Part shown: positions 31,357-40,719 of the stretch, piece by piece
How the letters are laid out: every line of letters starts with the position of its first letter
How positions within the stretch are numbered: position 1 is the stretch's first letter
From: Sanchytrium tribonematis
Lineage: Eukaryota > Sanchytriomycota > Sanchytriomycetes > Sanchytriales > Sanchytriaceae
DNA: 51,535 nucleotides
Assembly (NCBI GenBank): GCA_018985235.1
Contig: JADGIG010000013.1
Span: 1-51,535 of the forward strand
Direction: 5' to 3'
The notes under the pieces: generated by a model
What the model saw: only the letters and a program-made list of their open reading frames with translations
Told to the model about the DNA's origin: nothing
Database searches by the model: none
Program-made: the position numbers and the translations under genes

Positions 31357-31581
31357 TCAATGTCCACTTCTATCTGCATATTTTTGACGCAATTCAGTCA
31401 TTGCATCTTTCAATTCGTCTTTGGTGGTAGGTATGAATCCATCTGTCACTTTTTCGTCTCTTTTTTGTTTTAAAACTTCCACTTCTTTTTCAAATCTCTC
31501 GGAACTGGAAATATACATTATTCCAATTGGTATAAATACATATAATGCGAATTTGAATACTTCAAGATTTCCACTGCCCAT
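31357..31581 (-). CDS. PET100: PET100-like cytochrome c oxidase assembly protein
   Basis: 74-aa mitochondrial inner-membrane protein. The N-terminus MGSGNLEVFKFALYVFIPIGIMYIS is a single membrane segment with the LE-x-F-x3-Y-x3-P-I pattern of PET100. It is followed by SSERFEKEVEVLKQKRDEK and a charged coiled tail (ELKDAMTELRQKYADRS). Length fits the animal form. It is divergent from the TTC27 gene with 35 bp between the two ATGs. Confidence 0.82.
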   Translation of the reverse strand: MGSGNLEVFKFALYVFIPIGIMYISSSERFEKEVEVLKQKRDEKVTDGFIPTTKDELKDAMTELRQKYADRSGH

Positions 31582-31616
31582 TCGACTTTGAATTTGAAGG
31601 GGTCACTTCTACAACG

Positions 31617-33665
31617 ATGGAGCATTTAAACAAATTTATTCAATTAAATTTTGTTGGTCCTGTTGACAAGATTGAGTCGATTAATGATAAAGAATTTTCC
31701 TTAAATATTGACACAAACAATGAATCTTTCATTCTGAATTTAAAACGAGCTGATTTGTTGTGTGATGCTTTAAATGAACTAAGAGAGAAAAATATGGATA
31801 GATTATTGTGTTTGTTTGTTTTGCAGCAATGTTTAGTTGAGCCATCTGAAAATGTTTATGAAGAAATCCTTAATACTTACGGATTCACATTAAACCGCCT
31901 CGATTCGGATGAGGAAAAGATAAAGCTATATATTTTGAGATTTTACATTGAACTGTATCATACGAAGACTCTGCAAATAACCAAAAAGCAGACTTTTGGA
32001 TTTCTTGATAAAGCCATAGCCCTTAGCGGATTAAAAATAGACTGGGTTGGTGTCAAAGGAAGGCGAACAAAATTTCAGCAAGATTCTCATTTACAATTAG
32101 TCTTAAAAGTGACAAGATCCCACATGCTGCAAGTGGCTAATGAAGCTACACAAAGTCAGCTACCAGAAAATATACTTTTGAACAATGAAGTATTACTGGA
32201 AAACTTAAGCTTGGACGAAGAGCAAGAGCTTTTAAAACTTTCTCCGCTTGAGCAATCTTTATTGCTCGCAAAAGCCACCGCTATGTTTGAATTACAAGCA
32301 AAGGAGGATATAGTGAATGAAGAAATCATGCCAGTCCTTAGGTATGTTCTGACAGATGCAAAAAATTGGTCAGTTACTAGTTTTGCTCTATTATTGCGAT
32401 CCCGAATAGAAATGTCAAAAGTCAAAACTATGGAAAGATCTTTACTTCAATATGAACAACTTGGCAGTCAATTCGAGTCGGGAAAGGAAGGCGACTCCTC
32501 GGTTGACGAACGGCTCCAATTTTTCAATATTTTGGGCATCCCTAATTTTTCGGCATTTCAAATGGAAATAGCTGACCATTACTTGAATTTTGGAGCTCTT
32601 AAATCTGCTTTAGTAATATTTCAACAATTTAAAGCTTACGAAAAAGTTATATTATGTTTAAAATCCATGGATTTGAATAAAGAAGCTGAACAATATATTG
32701 TTGAGAACATGAAGACAGAAAAACTCAGCAAAATGACATACGCTAAGCTTCTCTGCTATTTGGGGGATTGTCGAAATGACCATACTTTATATTTAAAAGC
32801 ATGGGAACACTCCGAAAAAAAACTTTCACTATCACAGTTCCGTTTGGCAAATTTTTACTTTAAACAAGAAAAATTTCAAGCCTCTCTCGATTGTTATGTC
32901 ACAGGGCTTTCCATCAATCCACTTAAGCCAAAATCGTGGTTTATTGCCGGGTGTTGTGCTTTAAAGCTAGAAAAATACGAAGAAGCTGCTTCCTGTTTTA
33001 AACGTGTCACATCGATGGACGAAAACTATGAAGCGTGGAACAATTTAGCCACTGCTTTGCTTCAACTCAACAAAGATGCTGAAGCACATTTTGCTCTTCA
33101 GCAAGCTGTGAAAGAGTCTACTTCCTGGAAAGTGTGGATGAATTATCTATATGTTTCTTTAATTTGTAATGATTTGCAAGAAGCTATAAGAGCTGGAATC
33201 AAGGTTTTGGACATGTGTGATATAGATTGGGGTACCAGCAAAGAACAGCCTGAGTTCAATTACTTCAATCATTTAATCACTAAAGTAATGGATGAAATAA
33301 AGCGAAAGGATGACGAATTTTTAGAGGAAAGAATCTTTGAATTAGGGAATCAAATGATTGAAAAATCTCCTTGCTATCTTGTTTGGACCAGCGTATCGCG
33401 TCTTTATGTTGGATCAAAAAACTTTGATACTGCTTTTAAGCTCATCGAGTGTGGTTATAGAGATTTGAAAGACAATTCGCAGATGTATTATGACGAGAAA
33501 CGTTTTCTACAATTTTGTGAATTGGGCCTAGAACTCATAAGAATATCAAACTTGGATAAGGGTAATGAAGTATTGACTGCCAGATCTAAAGCAATATGCC
33601 GACAAATAATTTCTTATGCAAAATTAACTAATCCGACTTTGGACCATCTTAAAGAATTGGTTTAG
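31617..33665 (+). CDS. EMW1: TPR protein TTC27 / EMW1
   Basis: 682-aa tetratricopeptide protein; yeast Emw1 supports cell-wall integrity and is essential. Family-specific stretches: GVKGRRTKFQQDSHLQLVL, NWSVTSFALLLRSRIE, KTMERSLLQYEQL, then degenerate TPRs at about 395-530 (SQFRLANFYFKQEKFQASLD, KSWFIAGCCALKLEKYEEAA, EAWNNLATALLQLNKDAEAH). It is uninterrupted. No membrane segment. The ATG is the first in frame. Confidence 0.93.
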   Translation: MEHLNKFIQLNFVGPVDKIESINDKEFSLNIDTNNESFILNLKRADLLCDALNELREKNMDRLLCLFVLQQCLVEPSENVYEEILNTYGFTLNRLDSDEEKIKLYILRFYIELYHTKTLQITKKQTFGFLDKAIALSGLKIDWVGVKGRRTKFQQDSHLQLVLKVTRSHMLQVANEATQSQLPENILLNNEVLLENLSLDEEQELLKLSPLEQSLLLAKATAMFELQAKEDIVNEEIMPVLRYVLTDAKNWSVTSFALLLRSRIEMSKVKTMERSLLQYEQLGSQFESGKEGDSSVDERLQFFNILGIPNFSAFQMEIADHYLNFGALKSALVIFQQFKAYEKVILCLKSMDLNKEAEQYIVENMKTEKLSKMTYAKLLCYLGDCRNDHTLYLKAWEHSEKKLSLSQFRLANFYFKQEKFQASLDCYVTGLSINPLKPKSWFIAGCCALKLEKYEEAASCFKRVTSMDENYEAWNNLATALLQLNKDAEAHFALQQAVKESTSWKVWMNYLYVSLICNDLQEAIRAGIKVLDMCDIDWGTSKEQPEFNYFNHLITKVMDEIKRKDDEFLEERIFELGNQMIEKSPCYLVWTSVSRLYVGSKNFDTAFKLIECGYRDLKDNSQMYYDEKRFLQFCELGLELIRISNLDKGNEVLTARSKAICRQIISYAKLTNPTLDHLKELV

Positions 33666-33676
33666 ATATAGTAAAT

Positions 33677-34165
33677 TTACTGATTAAATTTTGAAAACTC
33701 AACTCTTCGGCTTCCATGAACTATCGCCCGTTTTACCAAGTTGACTCGAGCTTGATGATTGTGAGATAAAGTCGGCTTCTTTTTAAGAGTCAGTTTGTTT
33801 TCGAATCCACTAGGCACTCTCATGTTGTATGCTTTTTCTAGATAAGACTGCAAATCTGAAACTTCCAGATTGCTACCTTTCATTTTCGCAATCTGACAAG
33901 TTTGCTGCACGGTATTCTCGATAAATTCATCAGCCAAAGCCAGAAGCATTTGCCTAGCATCTGTGTCAATTTTAAGTTTGTCGTCTAATTGTGACACCAA
34001 TTCATCTATTTTACGTTTTTGTGGAGGGGCCTGAACTCGATCAACTTGAATAGGTTGCGGTGGACGATATGGTTGCGGCCTCATTCCAGGCTGCTGGAAT
34101 TGCATATTTGGAATATAGTTCTGAGGCATACCTCTGTAATTTTGGAAATTGTTCTGATTCCACAT
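33677..34165 (-). CDS. TAF12: TFIID/SAGA subunit TAF12 (histone fold)
   Basis: 162 aa. An N-terminal Gln/Pro/Asn-rich segment (MWNQNNFQNYRGMPQNY) precedes the H2B-like histone fold at about 55-125: LVSQLDDKLKIDTDARQML, ALADEFIENTVQQTCQIAK, LEVSDLQSYLEKAYNMRVP. The C-terminus is basic. The start is the ATG at 34165; the frame upstream opens only with TTG. It ends 11 bp from the convergent TTC27 stop. It lacks the long disordered N-terminus of yeast Taf12. Confidence 0.9.
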   Translation of the reverse strand: MWNQNNFQNYRGMPQNYIPNMQFQQPGMRPQPYRPPQPIQVDRVQAPPQKRKIDELVSQLDDKLKIDTDARQMLLALADEFIENTVQQTCQIAKMKGSNLEVSDLQSYLEKAYNMRVPSGFENKLTLKKKPTLSHNHQARVNLVKRAIVHGSRRVEFSKFNQ

Positions 34166-34259
34166 GTAATTGAAAGTTTGAGGGAGTCTCAAAATATAAA
34201 ATATTGTCAGATTTTGCTCGAGGTGGAAGAATTGAGTTGTTATAATTAATGTTTATTTT

Positions 34260-35388
34260 TCAGTCCAAGTTATAGTAAATTCCTTCTGGGTCAAGATATA
34301 GTAAGTCATCGTTGGTTGATCTAGGAACCGAACTAACTTGATTTTGCCTTGCAAGGCTTTTGATGTAACCATTGATTTCTTCCGGTTTAATAAAACGGTT
34401 TTGGGAAAGCATTACAGCCGCAACTCCGGCCTAAATTATTTAGAAATACCACAAATGGTGAAGCCATACTAGTTCCACTTTTAAAGACGTTCTTGGTGGT
34501 TGTTCCTGGACCAAGAGAGGCAATTTGCTCTCCAGGTGCTAAAATGTCTAAGCACATTCCATAATTGCTAAATCTACTAAATGTTCGTGATTGCGATACA
34601 CTTCCCACAGTGATTATCTTATCGGCACTAGCAGGCGTGTATTGACAGCTATCAGCTGCTGAGTTACCAGCAGCCGCAACAATTGTTAAGCCTTTTGTCA
34701 CTAGATCATTGAGAACAGTATTAATAGCAACATTTTTTGCTCCAGACAGCGACATGTTGACAACAGCAGGATTGCATTTTCCTTTTGAAGTGAGGTAGAC
34801 CCACTGCAAGGCATCCAAAACACAAGACCACCTACTATTTCCCGTACGGGACAATGCCTTGACAGCTATAATATTTGCCTTTTTAGCAACACCGTAGGTC
34901 TTGCTCGCAACTATGCCAGCCACATGAGTGCCATGCCCATTTAAATCGTCATTCGCCTTGTCTGCGGAATCGTATGAAAACATATTCAATCCGAAAGTCG
35001 CCCTTCCCTCCAATTCTGTATTTTGAATACTGACACCAGTATCTATGATATAAACATCAACGCCTGCACCAGCTTGCGGAGGATATTTAAATGTGTCACT
35101 ATTGGAAATCTGCATCAATGGCCACCCTGCACTTGTTTGTTTTGCATAGTTAGCAATTGTTACCTCCTCGTCCTTGAAGTGATCGTATTGATTGAACATG
35201 TGTAAATTTTCATCAGACACAACTCCTATTCGCAAATCGTCGAATGAAACAACTTTTTCTAATCCGAAAGTAGAAATTTCTGATTTAGGAAGGATTACTA
35301 AATTATTGACTGGCCCAGTTAAACTACAGACGTAGGTTGAAGCATCTAATTTTAATTGCTGGCAAAGAAGTATTTGAAGAAGCAACAT
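34260..35388 (-). CDS. Secreted subtilisin-like serine protease (S8A, proteinase K type), two exons
   Basis: 369-aa secreted protease. The first 13 or so residues (MLLLQILLCQQLK) form a signal peptide, followed by a compact inhibitor-I9-like propeptide to about residue 85. Catalytic residues: D116 (VYIIDTGVS), H152 (GHGTHVAG), oxyanion N242 (AAAGN) and S307 (SGTSMASP). A 19-nt intron at 34431-34449 falls three codons after the SGTSMASP helix; splicing gives MASPFV-AGVAAVMLSQNRFI and the normal C-terminal helix, ending ...DPEGIYYNLD. It may be vacuolar or extracellular; a role in feeding or invasion cannot be told from sequence. Confidence 0.94.
34431..34449 (-). other. 19-nt spliceosomal intron in the subtilisin gene
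   Basis: GTATTTCTAAATAATTTAG on the minus strand, phase 0. Splicing restores TSMASPFVAGVAAVMLS. The branch-like element is ATAAT, with A at -6. Confidence 0.95.
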
Positions 35389-35432
35389 TCTGAAACTATT
35401 TGCGACGTCACTTCGATACCAATAAATTTATT

Positions 35433-36168
35433 CTAGACAATTTTATCTAGCTCGGCTTGATATAATATGGCACGCTTTGCTAATAAATTGCAATCAACAT
35501 CTAATTTTTCTTCTTCTTGATTAAACAGAATCCAACCATTCTCGATTTTCCAACCCATAGATTTTACCAATTCAACAACATGATCCGTACTCTTACAGTA
35601 AAGCATGTGTTCAGCTGATTGTACGCTCAAATGAGGATACGTAACGGACGCCATTTTTAAAATTCTTTTTCTAAATAAATAGGAATTACTGTATGGTATC
35701 CAAAATCAATTTTAATAAAATTTTGTAATGTGGACTTGGTCCATTTGAAAGAGCGTGTAATTGAGAAAAGGAGCCCTGTTCAATCGAGAAGTGAACTTGC
35801 ATACAATAGTCAATATAAATATTATCAATAACGTCTTTTGGTGGGATAGTCTCAATCATTGAGTAGTATTCAGAAGTTTGTTTGTTTGCTAGTAGAAATA
35901 ACAAATACAAACCAATAAAGAAATACTTATTAGGTGTAGAATGATGCGAATAGAACGGGATTAAAATACTTAGAATAGTAGACAAGGTTGTCAAATTTGG
36001 ATTTGGGTGTTCCAACACGCCTTCTACTAATTTTTCGTAAAGAACCGCAACGCTCAGATTTTTTGAGTCCGGAACTAACATTGAAGACTTTGCGCATTCT
36101 GTCATAATCTCACTGACAGTATTGTCATTCCAATTGGCAACTTTTTTAACAAGGATATCAACGGACAT
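35433..36168 (-). CDS. RPN12: 26S proteasome regulatory subunit RPN12 (PSMD8), two exons with ambiguous junction
   Basis: Lid subunit of the 19S regulatory particle, 236 aa if the 25-nt intron is removed. Exon 1 has the PCI-type helical repeats with YFFIGLYLLFLLANKQTSE, IPPKDVIDNIYIDYCM and PHYKILLKLILDTI. Exon 2 has YPHLSVQSAEHMLYC and MGWKIENGWILFNQEEE, matching the winged-helix end of RPN12. Standard 19-nt splicing leaves an in-frame TAA four codons later. Using the AAAAAG just downstream as acceptor (25 nt) gives DTIQILKMASVTYPHLS in frame. The family assignment is solid; the exact junction is not. Confidence 0.85.
35665..35689 (-). other. Ultrashort intron in RPN12 with two possible acceptors (19 or 25 nt)
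   Basis: On the minus strand the intron begins GTAATTCCTATTTATTTAG, which has all the usual 19-nt signals (phase 2; branch-like TTTAT with A at -6). Acceptance at that TAG brings TAA into frame. The next AG, six nt downstream, keeps the frame open. Confidence 0.7.
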
Positions 36169-36314
36169 GGAGGAGTTTTAAAAAATATAAGAGAATTTTA
36201 TGAAATGTTGAACTAATTTTAGTAATACAACTTGTTTGCCAGAGATAGAAAAATTGTGAAGTTTATGACATGCTGCGATTATTTATGAAAATTTGGAGCA
36301 TTTGTGAAACAATA

Positions 36315-36818
36315 ATGTTGAGTGCCATTGCTTTATATGATTTTACTGGAACGGGAGATCCAAATGAACTACATTTTCGTAAAGACGAAGTCCTAGAATT
36401 ACAGACTACAGACGGCGATTGGTTACAAGCTAGGTCGAATGGAAAGACAGGAATGGTTCCTAGAAATTATATCCAGATACTTACTGATGTGAAGCCGATT
36501 TCTCAATCAAATGAATTTACCTCACAATCTTCCGGTATCGTCCCAAATGCAGTGAATCAACAAGATTTTGATAAAAACTTATTACAACAATTTAACGCTG
36601 CTCTCGCGAATTTGAATGAAAATCAGCCTATACCTCAAAATGTCATGAGTTCGTACAGTTTGGCAAAGGAACATTCAATTAAACTAAATGAGAGAGTGTC
36701 AAAGTTACAGCAGGAACAAAATAAGTTGTTGGAATTACATTCCAAAGTGGTTCATGCAAATCAGTTGTATGATCAATTGATGGAGTACCAAATGATTTCC
36801 AAAATGAATTTTCAATAA
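36315..36818 (+). CDS. SH3-domain protein, STAM/Hse1-like without VHS domain
   Basis: 167 aa from the ATG immediately before the SH3 domain (SAIALYDFTGTGDPNELHF to GKTGMVPRNYIQIL, residues 2-52). Residues about 85-165 form helices resembling the GAT/core segment of Hse1/STAM, the ESCRT-0 partner of Vps27 (LNERVSKLQQEQNKLLELHS, NQLYDQLMEYQM). Upstream in-frame ATGs at 36270 and 36285 add only 10-15 residues. The 100 bp before them have no room for a VHS domain and no UIM is evident. Either a stripped ESCRT-0 subunit or another SH3 adaptor; I lean to the former. Confidence 0.6.
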   Translation: MLSAIALYDFTGTGDPNELHFRKDEVLELQTTDGDWLQARSNGKTGMVPRNYIQILTDVKPISQSNEFTSQSSGIVPNAVNQQDFDKNLLQQFNAALANLNENQPIPQNVMSSYSLAKEHSIKLNERVSKLQQEQNKLLELHSKVVHANQLYDQLMEYQMISKMNFQ

Positions 36819-36858
36819 ATTATGAAGGAATAAACGGAGAAGTGGAGCACACAAAGTT

Positions 36859-39477
36859 ATGGTTCAATTGAGTCAATTTTCAAGTCTAAAAGACTCTGAT
36901 CCTTATGTCAGACACGGCGCAATTGAGCAATTGCTACAAAACGAACTATCTTCAGAAGAAAAAATCCCAATAATTGAATTTTTAATTGGTAGAGTTGAGG
37001 ACACATTATCGGTTGATTTAATTTTAAATTTTTTGGCTGAAAATGTTGAATTGATCGACCTCAACAATATGAATCGCTTGATGAAAGAATTGTCTGCTGT
37101 AATTAATGTGCAGTCAAATCCTTACAACACTAGAAAAAACATCTATATTATATTTCAACACAAATTTAAAAGCAAAAATCTTACAACTGAATTTATTGAT
37201 TTTTATGTGCAATCTATTGATGGGGAGAAGGATCCAAGGAATTTAGTAATCATATTCCAAATAACTTCCAAACTATTGAAAAATATTGATACATCGAAAA
37301 CACGAGAGCAACTTTATGAAATAACTAGCTGCTATTTTCCAATAACATTCACTAATGAATCAGACTTAGAATTAGAAACCAAGCTTAAATCGCTTTTAGA
37401 AAATATTTTATCCTCGCCTCATTTTGCTAGTTTAACAATTGAACTCGTGATGGAAAAGTTGGAATTGAACCCGAGCCCTTCCCTAAGTTTATTATATAAG
37501 ACATTGGATAAGTCTCATTCAATCCCACATATGGATAAACTCCAAAGTATTTTATTTCAGGATATTTTTGTACGTAGTCGTGCAGACTCGATTCCTGCTA
37601 TTACTAAGTTAGTTGATAATTTTCAACCTTTGCTTGAAATAGTTATAACGAAAGCAATGGAAAACATCATTCCGCCCGATTCGCGGAACGCAAGGCTGGC
37701 TTGCGAGCTTTTATCTAGATGTTGCAATTGTCCAGAAAATTGTACAAATATTATCACTAAAACTTCGGCTGTTTTTTGCTCAATATATGATTCCAACAGT
37801 GATGATACTTTTAAAAGTGCTGTGCTAGACAGAATTGAAGAGATTCTATACGGAATTCGAAAATGCACTAGTTTCCAAGTTACTCAGGTTGTTAATTTTA
37901 AGGATCGCTTTTTAGATGCAGTTTATGAAGCTTTAAATTCTGAATTTGGGCCTTTGAGATTATCGGCTTATTCTTGTCTTAATAGCATGTTGTTGATTAA
38001 AAATTATATAGTGAGCACAAACATTCATGTCTCTCTATTGACTCTTTGTGAGGGCATAAAAGATTCAGAGTCTTATGTTCAAGAGTACATTGTTAAGTGT
38101 CTTTCGAATCTGGCAAATATGTTTCCAGCTGAATTTGAACAATCTGGTGGTTGTTTAGAGTTTTTATTTAATTTTCTTGAGGATCAGGATAATTTTTCAG
38201 AAGATATTATTTTAGAATTATCCGATTCTGTTCTGGCTGACAATGTAATAATGCATATTTTAAATAGAGTAATATCATCAAAGCAGCTAGATGACACTAT
38301 ATTTTGTTGCGAATTATTATGCCATGTCTTTAAATCAAAATATCTTAAAAGTAAGACCCAGAACAACGTTTATTCAAAAATTACCTGCATCCTAATTGAT
38401 TTGTTTTTAAATCAACCACAATTAGACGCATATCACGATTTGGTATTTGAACTTTTTATGTATTTATGCTGTAGTTGTTCCAACTCTTCACAAATGGAGT
38501 TGCTGCAACATTTTTTGCAGTCAACAAATTTTTCAGTCAATGGAGATCTGCCTTCTCCATCCTCTTTACATTTAGCAATATATGCTGGATTGCTTTGTGG
38601 GATGAAAAGCTATGACTCGCTGGAATCCAGTGAGGGTAGATTTATATTGCCTCATTTTAAAAGGTGTGTTTTAACAAGATCCGATTACGATGCAATAATT
38701 TTGTCCAATATTTTAAACAAGTCCAGTGTAGAAAGTGTTTCTGAATTTTTAAACACTCAAGAATTTCAACAATATTTCAAGCGGCTTATAAACGATTCTG
38801 TACAAGTCGAAACAAGCATAAAAACGATCTCTTGGATTTTCAAAGGTTTATGTTTACGGTGTCACCCTCAGTGTTCAAAATTATTGCAACACTTTATTTT
38901 AGGCATAAGCAATGATCAAGGTGAACTGATTGCGAAGCAGTTTGACTTCATTTTTTCGGATTCAGTTGGTGTTAGCACTCTTAATTATTGTAAAATCAGA
39001 TCCTTTGCATCGCAGAAACTATTTAGCAGCATTTCCGACGATCTTTTAGATTACAAATCCAAATCGCATGAATATCAAAAATTTTATTTGATAGCTATTT
39101 ACGGGTTTTTGAACAATATAAGTGAAAACATTGTCATAATGGAAATGGAGAAACTTTATCCTGTCCTAATTGACGGTCTAGAAGTAGCCGACCTTCAAAT
39201 TAAAGCACTCCGAATTTTGGAAAAGTCAGCAGCGAACGCTCTTGACTCTGAGATTCTCGATTTAATTATTGAAAAATTGCTAAGTTTGGTTGTCAGTGTA
39301 GATTTGCAAGTAAAACTTTCGTCGCTGTACACATTAAAAACATTGGGAGATAAGCATAATCCGCTTCGGTTTAAAAAGCAAATAGTCGAAGCCTTAAAGC
39401 CTTTACTAGATGACAGAAAGAGAATTGTGAGGGATCTCGCCATCAAAGTACGATACGCTTATATTTTAATGCACTAA
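36859..39477 (+). CDS. MET18: MMS19, cytosolic iron-sulfur assembly targeting factor
   Basis: 872-aa HEAT-repeat protein that hands Fe-S clusters to DNA-repair and replication enzymes as part of the CIA targeting complex. Diagnostic: NVQSNPYNTRKNIYIIFQ, DPRNLVIIFQITSKLLKNID, ITSCYFPITFTNESDL, LSSPHFASLTIELVMEKLEL, and the C-terminal HEAT LLDDRKRIVRDLAIKVR. It is about 150 residues shorter than yeast or human forms, most likely trimmed between repeats. It starts 40 bp after the SH3 gene. Confidence 0.92.
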   Translation: MVQLSQFSSLKDSDPYVRHGAIEQLLQNELSSEEKIPIIEFLIGRVEDTLSVDLILNFLAENVELIDLNNMNRLMKELSAVINVQSNPYNTRKNIYIIFQHKFKSKNLTTEFIDFYVQSIDGEKDPRNLVIIFQITSKLLKNIDTSKTREQLYEITSCYFPITFTNESDLELETKLKSLLENILSSPHFASLTIELVMEKLELNPSPSLSLLYKTLDKSHSIPHMDKLQSILFQDIFVRSRADSIPAITKLVDNFQPLLEIVITKAMENIIPPDSRNARLACELLSRCCNCPENCTNIITKTSAVFCSIYDSNSDDTFKSAVLDRIEEILYGIRKCTSFQVTQVVNFKDRFLDAVYEALNSEFGPLRLSAYSCLNSMLLIKNYIVSTNIHVSLLTLCEGIKDSESYVQEYIVKCLSNLANMFPAEFEQSGGCLEFLFNFLEDQDNFSEDIILELSDSVLADNVIMHILNRVISSKQLDDTIFCCELLCHVFKSKYLKSKTQNNVYSKITCILIDLFLNQPQLDAYHDLVFELFMYLCCSCSNSSQMELLQHFLQSTNFSVNGDLPSPSSLHLAIYAGLLCGMKSYDSLESSEGRFILPHFKRCVLTRSDYDAIILSNILNKSSVESVSEFLNTQEFQQYFKRLINDSVQVETSIKTISWIFKGLCLRCHPQCSKLLQHFILGISNDQGELIAKQFDFIFSDSVGVSTLNYCKIRSFASQKLFSSISDDLLDYKSKSHEYQKFYLIAIYGFLNNISENIVIMEMEKLYPVLIDGLEVADLQIKALRILEKSAANALDSEILDLIIEKLLSLVVSVDLQVKLSSLYTLKTLGDKHNPLRFKKQIVEALKPLLDDRKRIVRDLAIKVRYAYILMH

Positions 39478-39582
39478 TAAAATTAATCGAAAAAGCTCCA
39501 AATTCGTTAAGCCTCTCTCAACAACTTAGATTTGCCGTGAAAGATATGTGAATTATGCAATATAAAATCCAATTCCCAATGA

Positions 39583-40719
39583 TCATTTTTTCATCATGTT
39601 AGAAAGTTCCAATTGGTGATATTCTAGCTGATTCAAAGCATGCTCGACTTCTTCCAATTCAACCGAAGCGAGCTCTCGCTTAGTATCATACCATTGCTGT
39701 TTTAATTCGGAGGTAGACTGTGAATTGGGGGTGAATTCAAATGGGCTGGCTGTATAAACCGACTTGGGAAGTCTAGAGCTCGGATTTATGGTATCAAATT
39801 TATCTTCCTCTGGTGTTTTTGCGATTTCCTTCAAAATAATTTGATTACTTTTCAGTGTCTTACCTAATTGATCAATTATGCTCTGCTGTTGATCAATTAT
39901 CGAGATAAATTTTGAGGGCTCTTCATCGACCTTTGAATTGTTTGCATCTTTCTCTTGTATTTTCAATCTTAAGCTTCGAACTAGAGATTCTGAATTTTGA
40001 AGTTGTTCAATCAGATTCCTGTTTTTTTGTCTTTCTGCACTAAGTAAATCAACCGAGCTATGAACTTCAAGCCGGTCGACCTTGCTGGAATTTCTACAGG
40101 CTCCTAATTTTTCTTCTAATTCAATTATTCTATCATTTTTAGACTTATATTTTGTCAATAATAATTCATATTCATGGTGAAGTTTGGTGTATTCATCTGC
40201 CACTTTTTCATATTCTTCCCCCATGTCATTAAAGTCGTCGACACATAAATTGTAGGCAACTGTCATTTTATCAAGAGCTTGTTGACATTTTCTAAGCTTT
40301 GAATAGGTAGAGTCTAGTTGAATTTGAGTATCCAAAATTTGTTGGTTTAATTTAAGTGTGGTATCATTTGCGTGAAAATTTATTTGATGTTTAAATTCCT
40401 GCTTTTTAAAATTTTTCAATTCCTCAATTTCTAACTCCTTTAAATCTAATTGCTCTTGATATTGATCTAATTTTGCACATAGGGATTCTACTGTGAAAGG
40501 CAATGAGTCAGTTTGTATAGATTCGTTCAAAATGTTCGGAATTGTTTGAGCAATGGCATTTTTTAATGGCACCTTTGTAGATTTTTTTAATTGTGTTGGG
40601 CTTACTTTTGTTAAAAAAGCTTTTTTCTTATTTGTTAAGGGATGAGAGAGATTTTTCTGATCTAGAGCATCCTTGACCTGATTAAATTCATGAGTGAACT
40701 CTTGAAATAGTTTCTCCAT
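39583..40719 (-). CDS. Coiled-coil protein (378 aa), function unknown
   Basis: Predicted parallel coiled coil over about 75-125, 125-220 and 225-290 with strong Glu/Lys/Gln heptads (DLKELEIEELKNFKKQEFKH; EEYEKVADEYTKLHHEYELL). A Lys/Pro-rich patch lies at 30-60 and a Ser/Thr/Pro segment at 310-345 (SRLPKSVYTASPFEFTPNS), which could hold phosphosites. The C-terminus is a short helix pair. The family is not recognised. Its ATG shares one base with the stop codon of the upstream gene (TAATG at 40717-40721). Confidence 0.7.
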   Translation of the reverse strand: MEKLFQEFTHEFNQVKDALDQKNLSHPLTNKKKAFLTKVSPTQLKKSTKVPLKNAIAQTIPNILNESIQTDSLPFTVESLCAKLDQYQEQLDLKELEIEELKNFKKQEFKHQINFHANDTTLKLNQQILDTQIQLDSTYSKLRKCQQALDKMTVAYNLCVDDFNDMGEEYEKVADEYTKLHHEYELLLTKYKSKNDRIIELEEKLGACRNSSKVDRLEVHSSVDLLSAERQKNRNLIEQLQNSESLVRSLRLKIQEKDANNSKVDEEPSKFISIIDQQQSIIDQLGKTLKSNQIILKEIAKTPEEDKFDTINPSSRLPKSVYTASPFEFTPNSQSTSELKQQWYDTKRELASVELEEVEHALNQLEYHQLELSNMMKK

